A DNA stretch of 64,000 nt from Candidatus Nanohalococcus occultus. GTDB lineage: Archaea; Nanohalarchaeota; Nanosalinia; Nanosalinales; Nanosalinaceae. How positions within the stretch are numbered: position 1 is the stretch's first letter; every line of letters begins with the position of its first letter. The position numbers were made by a program, and so were the translations under genes. Below are positions 24,863 through 32,022 of this stretch, piece by piece. The notes beneath the pieces were generated by a model. That model searched no databases, was not told where the DNA came from, and worked only from the letters and a program-made list of their open reading frames with translations. Location: assembly GCF_029207735.1 (NCBI RefSeq), contig NZ_CP104395.1, positions 62,001 to 126,000 on the forward strand, in the 5' to 3' direction.

Positions 24863-25108
24863 ATGCCATCTACCAGTATCAATCTGCCTGAAGGACTCAA
24901 AAAACAGTTAGAGGAACGGCTTGAAAGAGGCGACTACCAGAACACCTCCGAGTTCATCAGGGAGGCTATAAGAGAGAAGCTGAAAAGAGAGACCCAGCTC
25001 CACCCTAAGGAGATACAGCGGATAATGAACGTCCGTGAAAGAGAACGAAAAGGAGAGCAAAAATGGATTCCATTTGAACAAGTCAAGGAAGAGCTAGGGA
25101 TAGAATAA
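24863..25108 (+). CDS. Ribbon-helix-helix antitoxin (second module)
   Basis: The 81-residue protein starts STSINLPEGLKKQLEERLER and continues NTSEFIREAIREKLK, a ribbon-helix-helix fold, then a charged tail. It is one base from the toxin gene that follows. The N-terminal half resembles the antitoxin of the neighbouring divergent module, so the two are related, but their tails differ and cross-neutralisation cannot be assumed. Confidence 0.85.
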   Translation: MPSTSINLPEGLKKQLEERLERGDYQNTSEFIREAIREKLKRETQLHPKEIQRIMNVRERERKGEQKWIPFEQVKEELGIE

Positions 25109-25109
25109 G

Positions 25110-25421
25110 ATGGAGATCGTAGTCGAACCTGGAGCGAAGCAAGACCTGAAGGAAATAGAGGGTCCTGTTAGACAGACTATAGGGAAGGCTATAGAAAATC
25201 TGGCTGAAGATCCGCTGCCAGAGAACAGCTACGTAATCTATCTGCCCGACAACACGGAAATACAGGTCCTGAAACTACAGGAAGAGGACAGAAACAGCAA
25301 GTTAAACCATAGAGTAACTTACGATATTGTAGAAAACGACCATGTCCGTGTTTACGGAGTCTTCTCAAGACAGTCCGGCTACCAGAACATCAAACAAAAT
25401 ACAGCCAAACGCGTAGAATAA
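25110..25421 (+). CDS. RelE-family toxin (second module)
   Basis: The 103-residue protein opens MEIVVEPGAKQDLKEIEG and has the family pattern LNHRVTYDIVENDHVRVYGV near the C-terminus. It is likely an RNase-type toxin. It follows the antitoxin with a one-base gap. Unlike the neighbouring module, the reading frame looks intact. Confidence 0.8.
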   Translation: MEIVVEPGAKQDLKEIEGPVRQTIGKAIENLAEDPLPENSYVIYLPDNTEIQVLKLQEEDRNSKLNHRVTYDIVENDHVRVYGVFSRQSGYQNIKQNTAKRVE

Positions 25422-25544
25422 TCACAGCTGCCTGTAAAACGAACCAGGCAAACATTTTTTGTAAAAACTTTTTCTCTTACCCCCGGCTTTAACTCAGGGC
25501 CGAATAACTTGAAATCGGGAAATAAAGAAAGAAAAAGGAAATGT

Positions 25545-25564
25545 TGAAGGTCTCTCGACCTTCA
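25545..25564 (-). terminator. Stem-loop terminator of the second S-layer gene
   Basis: TGAAGGTC-TCTC-GACCTTCA is a perfect 8-bp stem with a 4-nt loop. On the minus strand it follows the S-layer stop by 6 nt and is followed by a T-rich run. It closely resembles the terminator of the first S-layer gene. Confidence 0.8.
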
Positions 25565-25570
25565 GTGGAC

Positions 25571-28336
25571 TTACTGAGTTGCTAGGTTGACAGAAGTCTG
25601 TCCTGAGACTTCGTCACTCCAGTCTCCCCAGTTGGTGACTGAACGTGCTGCTGCACGTGTGTCGCTTGCAGAGTAACCTGCTACGACAAGTGCGTCCTGA
25701 CCTTCTGTGAAAGCGTTGTTGACCAGTTCGATTCTCTGATCTCCTTCGCTGTAGTCAGATCCAGCTGCTGTCTTGTTTGCTGAAGCAAGTTCAGAAACAA
25801 GGTTGTTGACTGCTGGTCCTCCGACAAGGATCAGGTCATTCTGCTTGAGCTGGCTTGGATTCTCACTGTCCAGTGCGACAAAGTCGCTAGCTGGGAATCC
25901 TGCTCCGTTGTAAGTAGGAGTCATGCTTGTTGCAGATCCTGCGCTTCCGCCTGCTGAAAGGCTTCCGTCAGCACCTGTAACTGCTGCTCCTGCGACTGCC
26001 TGACCTTCAGGCTGATGTAGTGTGAAGCTTCCCTGTTCGTCGGAATCGAACTCGGAGTAAGCTCCGTAGACATCGTAAGCGGCAGATACATCGTCATCAG
26101 ACTCAAGATCTACGTAGCCGTCGCCCTGTCCGCCTGTGTAATCAGGCTGGTCGATTGTGACTTCTTCTTCTCCGTCATCCTCTCCTGGAGTGAAGACGTA
26201 TGCGTTCTCGTCATCGTCTTCGTTCTCAGGCTGGAAGACTGCTACAGAAGGTTCTGCTAGTCCGTACTCGTTGTTGCTTGTGTCGACTGACGCGCCGGAG
26301 TCTACACCGAAGTGTAGGTCGTCGTCTGCATCAAGAGTTGCTCTGTAGGTGATTCCCTGATCGGAAACTTCGACTATGTCGGTTGCGTTTCCGTTTCCTA
26401 CATCTAGGTTCAGATCTCCGTCTGTTGAGCTGTCTCCTCCGTCTTGGATGTCAACAGTTACAGTCTTCATGTCTGTGCTCTCCGTTGATGGGATTTCCAG
26501 TGTGAAGTCTGCTGTGTCTGAGCTACTTGAAACTCCTGTTGCAAGCTCTGTGCTCTGCATGAAGGAAACTGCTGAATCAGACTCTGTGTCTAGAGGTGTG
26601 AAGACTGATGTTTCAGTTCCTACGTTGTTGAATTCTGCGTCTCCCCAAGTTACACTTAGAGTTGGTTCTTCGTCAGATTCGTCTCCGGTGTCGACTTCGA
26701 AGTGGTAGGTCTGTCCATCGATGATTTCTTCTCCCTGTCGGACATCGTCGTCGCTGTCAGATTCTGTTCTGTTGCTGTCGTCTAGCTCGACTTCTACTGT
26801 CTCGCCTGTGACTACGTCTCTTATGTCTGCTGTTGTGTCAGCTCCGTCGACGTCGATTCCTGTGACTTCCCACATGTGGCTGAAGTCTCCTGCGTCTGTG
26901 AATAGGTACTGATCTTCTTCAGCTTCTAGACCTTCAGCTGTGACGAAGTCGTCTCCGTCTCCGTCAGCTAGTGCTACAGAGTCGTCGTCATCTCCGTCGT
27001 AACTATCGACGTATCCGAATGTCTGAGAGACTGAGTCTCCGTTTGCGCCTGTGAAGCTGATCTGTGCTTCGTCGTCGCCTGATGTGGATACTTCGATCTC
27101 TTCGACGTTCTCCCCTGCTTCCATTGTGTCAGGGTTGAGTCCGCCGAACTGTACTTCAACGTTCTCGAACATTGGGTGGCTGAATGTTTCGTCAGCTGTT
27201 AGAGCGTCTTCATCGTCGTCCTGTGCTCCAACGTAAACGTCAATGCTTGAGATTGAGTTGATGTCTGAGAATCCTGTTCCGCCGTTAAGTTCGACGTATG
27301 TTCCGTCGATCTCGTCACCGTCAGCGTCTTCTACAGCCTGACCGTTGATCAGTGTCATCTCAGCTGATCCGATTGAGAATGTTACTGTTCCTGCTGACTG
27401 GTCGTTGGATGTCTGGATGATGTTGTCGACTCTGACTTCCTGATCGTTTACTGTGAACGATTCATCTTCGTCGTACTCATCTAGCTCTCCGTTGACTTCG
27501 ATTGCTGCTGTGTCTGATCCTGTTACAGCTGTTACGGAAAGTGTGACTTCTTCGCCGTCAATTGTGACTGTCTGAGGTTCTTCGTCTGTGGATACAGAAA
27601 CTGTTTCTGATGCTCCGTACAGAAGAAGTTCGTCGTCGTTGCCTGTGTTGTCTTCGGCAATTGTGTAAGTTGTGCCGAATAGCTCGATCTCTTCTCCTGC
27701 GACTTCGTCGTCTGTGAAGTCAATGGAGTCTTCGAAGTTAGCCTGTAGATTGTACAGGTAACTCTCGTCGTTTACTGAGCTCTCTGAAGGTACGGAAACG
27801 TGTAGAACTGGATCTTCGTTGTCTAGTTCATCTGCGTCGTTTCCGAACGTGATGTTCTGTGATCCTACGTTCAGGTAGTTTGTGATGTCGGTTTCGTCTC
27901 CGCCATCGTCACGGAAAGTTGTTTCTGCTAGGATGTCTAGTTCATCCTGTGTTAGTGTTTCTCTAACTGTGTCTAGTGCGTCTCCGAAGTAAAGCTGGTC
28001 GTTTCGTGTGTCTAGTGTGACGCCGTTTGATGCTGACCAACCGAAGCTTCCGCCTTCTGCGGATACGGATTCTGTTGTGAATGCTGCGTTTCCTAGTCCT
28101 GCAGCGATGTTTGTTGCTCCTAGAACGTCTGCTGTCTTTGCTGACTCTCCTACTACTACTGTAGTGCCGTCAACTGTACCATCTTCGTCTACGAATGGTG
28201 CTGGATAGTCGCCAAGGGTATTTCCACTGGACCCACTTGACTGAGCTGCGCCCATTGCAGATGCTCCTGCTAGGGTGGCTCCGACAAGTAGTGCGGATCC
28301 TGCGACTGTCTTTGTAATCTTCTTGATTGATTTCAT
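25571..28336 (-). CDS. S-layer protein (paralogue 2)
   Basis: This 921-residue secreted protein has signal peptide MKSIKKITKTVAGSALLVGA, the S-layer N-terminal domain (VVVGESAKTADVLGAT) and C-terminal domain (LILVGGPAVNNLVSEL, DALVVAGYSASDTRAAA). It aligns along its length with paralogue 1 except for the latter's repeat insert. The ATG at 28336 starts the signal peptide; the longer frame upstream is part of a structured 5' leader. It is probably the main surface-lattice protein, judged by its elaborate promoter region. Confidence 0.9.
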   Translation of the reverse strand: MKSIKKITKTVAGSALLVGATLAGASAMGAAQSSGSSGNTLGDYPAPFVDEDGTVDGTTVVVGESAKTADVLGATNIAAGLGNAAFTTESVSAEGGSFGWSASNGVTLDTRNDQLYFGDALDTVRETLTQDELDILAETTFRDDGGDETDITNYLNVGSQNITFGNDADELDNEDPVLHVSVPSESSVNDESYLYNLQANFEDSIDFTDDEVAGEEIELFGTTYTIAEDNTGNDDELLLYGASETVSVSTDEEPQTVTIDGEEVTLSVTAVTGSDTAAIEVNGELDEYDEDESFTVNDQEVRVDNIIQTSNDQSAGTVTFSIGSAEMTLINGQAVEDADGDEIDGTYVELNGGTGFSDINSISSIDVYVGAQDDDEDALTADETFSHPMFENVEVQFGGLNPDTMEAGENVEEIEVSTSGDDEAQISFTGANGDSVSQTFGYVDSYDGDDDDSVALADGDGDDFVTAEGLEAEEDQYLFTDAGDFSHMWEVTGIDVDGADTTADIRDVVTGETVEVELDDSNRTESDSDDDVRQGEEIIDGQTYHFEVDTGDESDEEPTLSVTWGDAEFNNVGTETSVFTPLDTESDSAVSFMQSTELATGVSSSSDTADFTLEIPSTESTDMKTVTVDIQDGGDSSTDGDLNLDVGNGNATDIVEVSDQGITYRATLDADDDLHFGVDSGASVDTSNNEYGLAEPSVAVFQPENEDDDENAYVFTPGEDDGEEEVTIDQPDYTGGQGDGYVDLESDDDVSAAYDVYGAYSEFDSDEQGSFTLHQPEGQAVAGAAVTGADGSLSAGGSAGSATSMTPTYNGAGFPASDFVALDSENPSQLKQNDLILVGGPAVNNLVSELASANKTAAGSDYSEGDQRIELVNNAFTEGQDALVVAGYSASDTRAAARSVTNWGDWSDEVSGQTSVNLATQ

Positions 28337-28538
28337 GATTGATTCACGTGTGTTGTAAACCTTGTTTTTGTCAAGCCGTGTTGGTTTACCCTGTGCCACG
28401 GCTGAGACCTGTTCGGGAGGGCCGGCCTCACGTCCCCGGGATCCCATTCCCAAAAAAATCAGATGGGAACTTTCGTTCCGATCCTGTCGGGAAGTGACAT
28501 GGGATCGCCACCGAGCAGATTATAGCGTCTGCCCTTAT
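28337..28538 (-). promoter_or_regulatory. Structured 5' leader of S-layer gene 2
   Basis: About 200 nt lie between the predicted transcription start and the ATG. Inverted repeats include AGCCGTG/CACGGCT (28374-28403), TTCCCA/TGGGAA (28447-28469) and GATCCTGTC/GACA-GGATC (28480-28506). The leader is GC-richer than nearby intergenic DNA. Such a long leader is exceptional in a window of mostly leaderless genes and may stabilise the mRNA or control translation. Confidence 0.5.
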
Positions 28539-28560
28539 GTCCTACTCAAGGAACAATACC

Positions 28561-28568
28561 TTTTAAAA
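28561..28568 (-). promoter_or_regulatory. TATA box of S-layer gene 2
   Basis: TTTTAAAA is the best TATA-like element upstream on this strand and predicts a start near 28538. A weaker alternative, GCTATAAT, lies near 28520. Confidence 0.45.
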
Positions 28569-28592
28569 CCCTCGGAAGAACTACCCGATTTA

Positions 28593-28630
28593 ACCGTTCA
28601 TCGTAAGCTCCAGACCGTTCACAACCGTTC
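28593..28630. promoter_or_regulatory. Three phased ACCGTTC elements upstream of S-layer promoter 2
   Basis: ACCGTTC occurs at 28593-28599, 28614-28620 and 28624-28630, spaced 21 and 10 bp, that is two and one helical turns. They lie 25-60 bp upstream of the TATA box, where archaeal activators bind. Between 28631 and 28853 I see no gene, only AT-rich sequence with a repeated AGCTTGA. Confidence 0.5.
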
Positions 28631-28853
28631 TTTCAGCGTATAGAATAGTTTAAAATGGCTTATTCAAGGATCGGAACGCTTAAACGGCTTTAACTGAGGT
28701 TTCTAAGGCCAATTAGAGCTTGAAACCTGAAAAAGCTTGAGAATGCTCTTTGAGTCCTATGAATGATTTTCTGTCTTTTTTTCAGCCTGTGTTTTTCTGA
28801 AAAACTTTCGTGAACTTTCTAGGACTTGGATATAAGAGATAAAGGAAAAGGTT

Positions 28854-28875
28854 CTGTTCGATGGGGGTCGAACAG
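28854..28875 (-). terminator. Stem-loop terminator of the SecB-like gene
   Basis: CTGTTCGA-TGGGGG-TCGAACAG is a perfect 8-bp stem. It begins 12 nt after the gene's stop codon on the minus strand and is followed by CCTTTTCCTTT. Confidence 0.7.
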
Positions 28876-28887
28876 GGTTGAGTCCGC

Positions 28888-29283
28888 TTAATTCTCGACT
28901 GTTGGAGTCGGAATCGGCGGAATCAGGTTCAGAGTGTCTGCGATGCCGACTGCCTGAGACAGGCATTTTCTGTAAAGATCGTTCATCAGCGGCGCATTCA
29001 CGTTCTCCGGAAGAGACTGTTCGTTTTCCCATGTTTCAAGAAGTTCTTCTGTGTCTCCGTTCCATAGAAGATGTCCTTCAAGGTTAATACTGGCTGCCTT
29101 CGCGCTGCCGGTTACATAGTTGACCTCGAAGCTGAAATCGATCTTTGCGACGTCTCCATCGATCGCGCTGACCGAAGCCTTCTCAACTGATGTGATCTTT
29201 GGGTTGTACTGTACCTGAAGTTTTCCCTGACCTGCGTTCTCTCTCGAGCCATCAATCGACTCGATGTTGAATCCTACTATCAT
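28888..29283 (-). CDS. SecB-like protein (tentative)
   Basis: This 131-residue soluble protein has an antiparallel-strand N-terminal half (GKLQVQYNPKITSVEKASV, IDFSFEVNYV) and a helical C-terminal half (APLMNDLYRKCLSQAVGIAD) ending LNLIPPIPTPTV. The helix-then-PPxPxP tail resembles archaeal SecB-like proteins (the MJ0357 group) that bind unfolded clients. The ATG at 29283 is preferred over an upstream start that would add 18 residues. It lies upstream of the S-layer 2 gene on the same strand, separated by a terminator. Family assignment is by pattern only. Confidence 0.6.
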   Translation of the reverse strand: MIVGFNIESIDGSRENAGQGKLQVQYNPKITSVEKASVSAIDGDVAKIDFSFEVNYVTGSAKAASINLEGHLLWNGDTEELLETWENEQSLPENVNAPLMNDLYRKCLSQAVGIADTLNLIPPIPTPTVEN

Positions 29284-29471
29284 AACCAACTCTGTGTCTT
29301 GAAACTGTATAAAGTTCGAACCGTTTCTTTTGCTCAAATCGGAGATCGAGTCAAATTTCGGATCTGGTCTTTGATCTCTATATAAACAAAACCTGTCTTA
29401 TTTGATAAAAAACGTAGTTTTGTCAAATATAAACCACTTGATTTAAAATTACAGCGGTGTTTAATCAAATT

Positions 29472-30662
29472 ATGGACTCGAGAAAATTCAACAATAGTAG
29501 AGCTGGAGATATCTTTGAATATGAAAAGGACGGTGAGAGGGTCTCTACGTTTGTCCCGGAGCCTCTTCCACCAGAGATAAGGTATGATCAGGAGACTGTA
29601 AAGCTCATTGAGGATGCGGCAAGCAACCTAAATGATCTGAAGGGTACGGGCAGAAATCTTCCGGATCCGAATATTTTCATAAGGCCCTATATTTTGAAGG
29701 AGGCTGTACTCAGCTCCCAGATAGAGGGTACTCAAACTTCCTTCGAGGAAGCGGTAGTACGCAGCGAGTCCGGTGACCTGGAACCTAGCAGAGAAGCTAG
29801 AGATCTTGAGGAAGTCCGGAACTACGTTGAGGCTCTGAATTATGGTTTAGAGCGGTTAAACGTTGAACCTCTGACGGTTGACTTGATAAAGAGGATACAT
29901 GAGAAGCTGATGTCTGGGGTGAGAGGAAAAGATAGATCGCCTGGGCAGTTTCGGGAAAAACAGGTACATATAGGTGAGGTAGGGGTCTCCAGAGAGGACG
30001 CGGAATACGTTCCGATGGCTCCTGAGAAGATCTCTTCCGCTATGGAAGATCTTGTTGATTTCATGAATGAGGATAGAGGGATGCCTTATCTTGTCAAATC
30101 TGCGTTGATACATTATCAGTTCGAGGCCATCCATCCGTTTGAAGATGGGAACGGCAGAATGGGCAGGCTTCTGATAATAATTGATATGATACGGTCTGGG
30201 AAGCTTTCTCAGCCTCTACTTTATCTGAGTGAGTACTTCAACAACAATAGAGGTCGGTACTACGATAAGCTTCTTAGAGTCAGCAGGGATGGTGAATACG
30301 AGGAGTGGATAGATTTCTTCCTACGCGCTGTAAAGACTCAGTCTTCCAATTCTACTAGCACCGCGGTAAAGATCCTAGAAAAGAGAGAAAAGTACAAACA
30401 AAGTCTGCGCCAGGGGGAGGTACCTGAAAACTGTGTTGTGCTTATGGAGAACGTATTTGATCTCAGGCCGCGTACTATCACCCAGGTTGCTGAAGAACTA
30501 GGTGTAAAGTACCATGCTGCTCGAAACTACGTCAATGTGCTTGTTGAACACGGAGTGCTTGAACAGAGAGACAAGAAGGGAAGGGAAAAACAGTATGTCG
30601 CAGGCGAGCTTCTCAGAATGATGGAGGAAGAATCGTCCCGGGTGGAAACGAACGTTATCTGA
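29472..30662 (+). CDS. Fic-domain AMP transferase with a winged-helix C-terminus
   Basis: This 396-residue protein has an N-terminal Fic_N region (PEPLPPEIRYD...), the inhibitory motif SSQIEGTQ ([S/T]xxxE[G/N]) near residue 80, the active site HPFEDGNGRMGRL near residue 220, and a C-terminal winged helix (TITQVAEELGVKYHAARNYV). Such proteins transfer AMP to hydroxyl side chains and are held inactive by the inhibitory helix (class II). A GTG at 29457 is in frame, but TTTAAAA at about 29442 places transcription close to the ATG at 29472. Confidence 0.92.
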   Translation: MDSRKFNNSRAGDIFEYEKDGERVSTFVPEPLPPEIRYDQETVKLIEDAASNLNDLKGTGRNLPDPNIFIRPYILKEAVLSSQIEGTQTSFEEAVVRSESGDLEPSREARDLEEVRNYVEALNYGLERLNVEPLTVDLIKRIHEKLMSGVRGKDRSPGQFREKQVHIGEVGVSREDAEYVPMAPEKISSAMEDLVDFMNEDRGMPYLVKSALIHYQFEAIHPFEDGNGRMGRLLIIIDMIRSGKLSQPLLYLSEYFNNNRGRYYDKLLRVSRDGEYEEWIDFFLRAVKTQSSNSTSTAVKILEKREKYKQSLRQGEVPENCVVLMENVFDLRPRTITQVAEELGVKYHAARNYVNVLVEHGVLEQRDKKGREKQYVAGELLRMMEEESSRVETNVI

Positions 30663-30712
30663 ACTTTACTTCACCACTGGTTCTTTAATATCTTCCAATG
30701 GAATTTCTGTGT

Positions 30713-31234
30713 ATGGACAATCAGAAAATACTTCAGATGGTGGTCTTGTTATTCGGGCTGTTTTTCGCAGGTTCATTTGCCTTCGGAGGTATCGCAAACT
30801 ACGGTAATATGATTTCTACGCCGAACTCTCAGAACTCGGGTGGTTCGAACCAGCAGCCGGCCACACTTCCGTCGACTAACTATCAGGAGACTGGTTTTAA
30901 CGTAAGTATGGAGGATAGGAGGAACTTGGCGCGGATGAATGATGTTGTGTTCGTATCACTGCTTTACAACACTTCTGAGCAACGTGAACAGCTTCAGTCT
31001 CTTGAAGGATTGGAGGCTAATTTCAATGGACGGGTTTTCATCGAGGTTGTAAACTCTTCGGAGACCACGAGATTTATCACGCTCGGAGAGGGTACGCCTA
31101 GAGCGGTTTTAATCAGCGCTCGGCAAAGTGCGGCGGTTGTATCCGAACCAACAAGCTCGAATATTGCTTCAGCAGCCTGTAGCTCGTTGATTAACTGGGG
31201 TTCGACAGCATCTTACTGTACCCAGTATCAGTAA
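30713..31234 (+). CDS. Membrane-anchored extracytoplasmic protein, 173 residues
   Basis: An N-terminal membrane segment (MVVLLFGLFFAGSFAFGG) precedes a Ser/Asn/Gln-rich linker and a small alpha/beta domain (DVVFVSLLYNTSEQREQL, GRVFIEVVN, RAVLISAR). The domain pattern might be thioredoxin-like but lacks an N-terminal CxxC; two Cys lie near the C-terminus. The ATG at 30713 is at leaderless spacing from TTTAATAT (about 30682). Confidence 0.65.
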   Translation: MDNQKILQMVVLLFGLFFAGSFAFGGIANYGNMISTPNSQNSGGSNQQPATLPSTNYQETGFNVSMEDRRNLARMNDVVFVSLLYNTSEQREQLQSLEGLEANFNGRVFIEVVNSSETTRFITLGEGTPRAVLISARQSAAVVSEPTSSNIASAACSSLINWGSTASYCTQYQ

Positions 31235-31266
31235 CCCTTTATTGTGCGATATCAAATACCTAATTC

Positions 31267-32022
31267 GTGGCCGACGAAAAACTCAGTAAGTGGGTTCGGA
31301 AAAAGCTGGATGAAGGTGTCTCCAAGCAGAGACTTAGGAAGGTCTTGGAAAACTCCGGTCACGATCCCTCGATTGTAGACGAGGCTGACAGCCCGTTTGA
31401 CGCATCTTCAAACGGTAAAGCCGAAAACAGTTTTGAGCCAGACGACGGTCAGAACTCTGAAGACCAAGACGGCAAGATTGATCTCTCCGGACACGAAAAG
31501 AAACGTGAACGGGACGATGAAGACGATGAAAGCGGCTTAAAAAATCTCAAGCCGTCGTTGCCACGTCCAAATTTCTCGATGCCGAAGCCAAAGTTGCCGG
31601 AGATATCTCTAAGTAAGCCTGAACTCGATTTTGATTTCAAGGTTCCTTGGAGAGCGTTAATTGTTGTTTTCATAATCGGAGTGGCTTTTTACGGTGTAAC
31701 TAAAGCGTTTAACTCGCCGGACTCTCAGGTACAGACTCCGGAATCGGTAGAACAACAACGGGAGTTCGATGGCTGTCCGGATATCGGCGTACGGATTGTA
31801 TCGGCTTCAGCTTCCGCTTTCGAAGTTAAAATTGATGCGAGGGTTTCCCGAGGTCCTGGAACGGTTATAGCAGAGCTTTACAACAACGATAATCTTGTTG
31901 CTATCCAGCAGGATCGTTTTAACGGCGTGAAGACATTTACATTCACCGGGGAAACCGGTGACTCGGTTGTGCTTCGTCCGGTGGGCTGTTACAGTGTTAG
32001 AGATGTTATATCTCTGCTTTAA
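31267..32022 (+). CDS. Single-pass membrane protein with an N-terminal helical domain
   Basis: The 251-residue protein starts with GTG. Its N-terminal module, LSKWVRKKLDEGVSKQRLRK followed by VLENSGHDPSIVDEA, is a small helical domain often found at the N-terminus of archaeal membrane proteins. It is followed by a long acidic/Pro-Lys linker, one transmembrane segment (ALIVVFIIGVAFYGV, about residue 140) and an external beta-rich domain with two Cys. Function is not recognised. It overlaps the convergent alaS by four bases. Confidence 0.7.
   Translation: MADEKLSKWVRKKLDEGVSKQRLRKVLENSGHDPSIVDEADSPFDASSNGKAENSFEPDDGQNSEDQDGKIDLSGHEKKRERDDEDDESGLKNLKPSLPRPNFSMPKPKLPEISLSKPELDFDFKVPWRALIVVFIIGVAFYGVTKAFNSPDSQVQTPESVEQQREFDGCPDIGVRIVSASASAFEVKIDARVSRGPGTVIAELYNNDNLVAIQQDRFNGVKTFTFTGETGDSVVLRPVGCYSVRDVISLL

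Noticed and set aside
28337-28453. N-terminal extension of S-layer protein 2 by 39 residues
   Set aside because: It would precede the signal peptide with a charged Gly/Arg/Pro-rich segment and coincides with inverted repeats; the ATG at 28336 matches the start of paralogue 1.
28850-28880. TGTTCGA...TCGAACA resembling a tRNA T-arm
   Set aside because: No acceptor, D or anticodon arm can be placed around it; position and following T-rich run fit a terminator.
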